From Stephanodiscus triporus (Eukaryota; Bacillariophyta; Thalassiosirophyceae; Thalassiosirales; Thalassiosiraceae): 18,314 bases of DNA. Within the stretch, counting starts at the first letter, position 1; the number at the start of each line of letters is the position of its first letter. Made by a program: the position numbers and the translations under genes. The stretch spans positions 1-18,314 of the forward strand of contig JALLAZ010000257.1 of the NCBI GenBank assembly GCA_036939755.1, written 5' to 3'. Under the pieces are notes generated by a model, which was given only the letters and a program-made list of their open reading frames with translations, searched no databases and had not been told where the DNA came from. Shown one piece after another: positions 17,861-18,314 of the stretch.

Positions 17861-18314
17861 GATGCAAATCTTCCCAATTCAACGGCGATGATGTCTCTGG
17901 ATGTTGAAAATAATCCTCACCACAAAAGAAGAATATGCCGGATCCTGTCGCCAAACACTCGCTTTTTAAAAGACAACAAAACGCCTCTCTGTACGTTTGA
18001 CCTCAATTGGCAACTCGGTTTCTAAAAGGGGTCGATTATTATGTTCTCCATCTGAAATTGTATGTTTCTTGTTTTGGGGACGGTGTCCTGATTTGTCCGG
18101 TATGTCCAGCTACGCTATCCTACGTACCTAGGGGTAAGGGGGCAATTTTTTTTTTGACTTAGAGTTTTTCAGTTGTCCATGCCGATTATTCTACGAATTC
18201 GTACCTACCAATTGGTCCTTTTTTTCATATCGCCAAAAGGATGTCACGGGTCATGGATTTTTTTAATCCGGTACTAAAGTAGTCACTGCGACAATTACCT
18301 ACTTCCTGCACTTT
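17861..18314. other. Upstream region of the lipoyl-domain gene, right edge
   Basis: About 450 bp, AT-richer than the genes to its left, with T runs near 18147-18156 and 18220-18226. A perfect 12-base palindrome TACGAATTCGTA lies at 18192-18203. No coding region is supported. The promoter of the lipoyl-domain gene should be here, but no clear TATA box can be placed. Confidence 0.4.

Noticed and set aside
1..18314. CRISPR arrays, rRNA, intact tRNA genes, bacterial operon signals
   Set aside because: No regularly spaced repeats, rRNA-like sequence or Shine-Dalgarno-spaced gene runs were seen. The gene structures are eukaryotic.

Overview
The window looks like nuclear DNA of a photosynthetic stramenopile, most likely a diatom. 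This rests on short GT-AG introns, compact spacing, long intronless ORFs between AT-richer repetitive stretches, a gag-like ORF with a CCCH finger of a kind I associate with diatom genomes, and diatom-like versions of CDC20, PDAT and a GH63-type glycosidase. The species cannot be named from sequence alone.

Layout. (1) 1-5661 is repeat-rich. It holds a broken gag-like gene on the minus strand (320-2747), a tRNA-like relic with a perfect A box near 3500, a purine-rich GGA microsatellite (3586-3712), and a possible non-autonomous element bounded by a 26-bp perfect inverted repeat (4127-4870). (2) 5662-9225, minus: an intronless 1187-residue type II membrane protein with an extended SDR (sugar-nucleotide epimerase-like) domain fused to an unrecognised C-terminal domain. 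(3) 9998-11609, plus: CDC20 with one 88-bp intron, divergent from the epimerase gene across about 770 bp. (4) 12303-14404, minus: a GH63-like six-hairpin glycosidase with one 116-bp intron and a C-terminal membrane helix. A short upstream ORF overlaps its start codon. (5) 14583-16760, plus: phospholipid:diacylglycerol acyltransferase (PDAT), separated from the glycosidase by about 180 bp. (6) 16979-17860, minus: a predicted mitochondrial protein that joins an E2-type lipoyl domain to a tail resembling KGD4/MRPS36, the protein that recruits E3 to the 2-oxoglutarate dehydrogenase complex. From roughly 13.3 kb to 17.8 kb the DNA is visibly much richer in G+C than the left half.

The genes do not form one pathway. 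They are a cell-cycle APC/C activator, two secretory-pathway or membrane glyco-enzymes, a triacylglycerol-synthesis enzyme and a TCA-cycle accessory protein. The observation most worth following is the lipoyl-KGD4-like fusion. It has no acyltransferase domain and no classical E3-binding domain, and could serve as a mobile lipoyl arm and an E3 anchor in one polypeptide. Next are the SDR protein, which lacks the expected catalytic lysine, and the duplicated start codon with uORF at the glycosidase gene.
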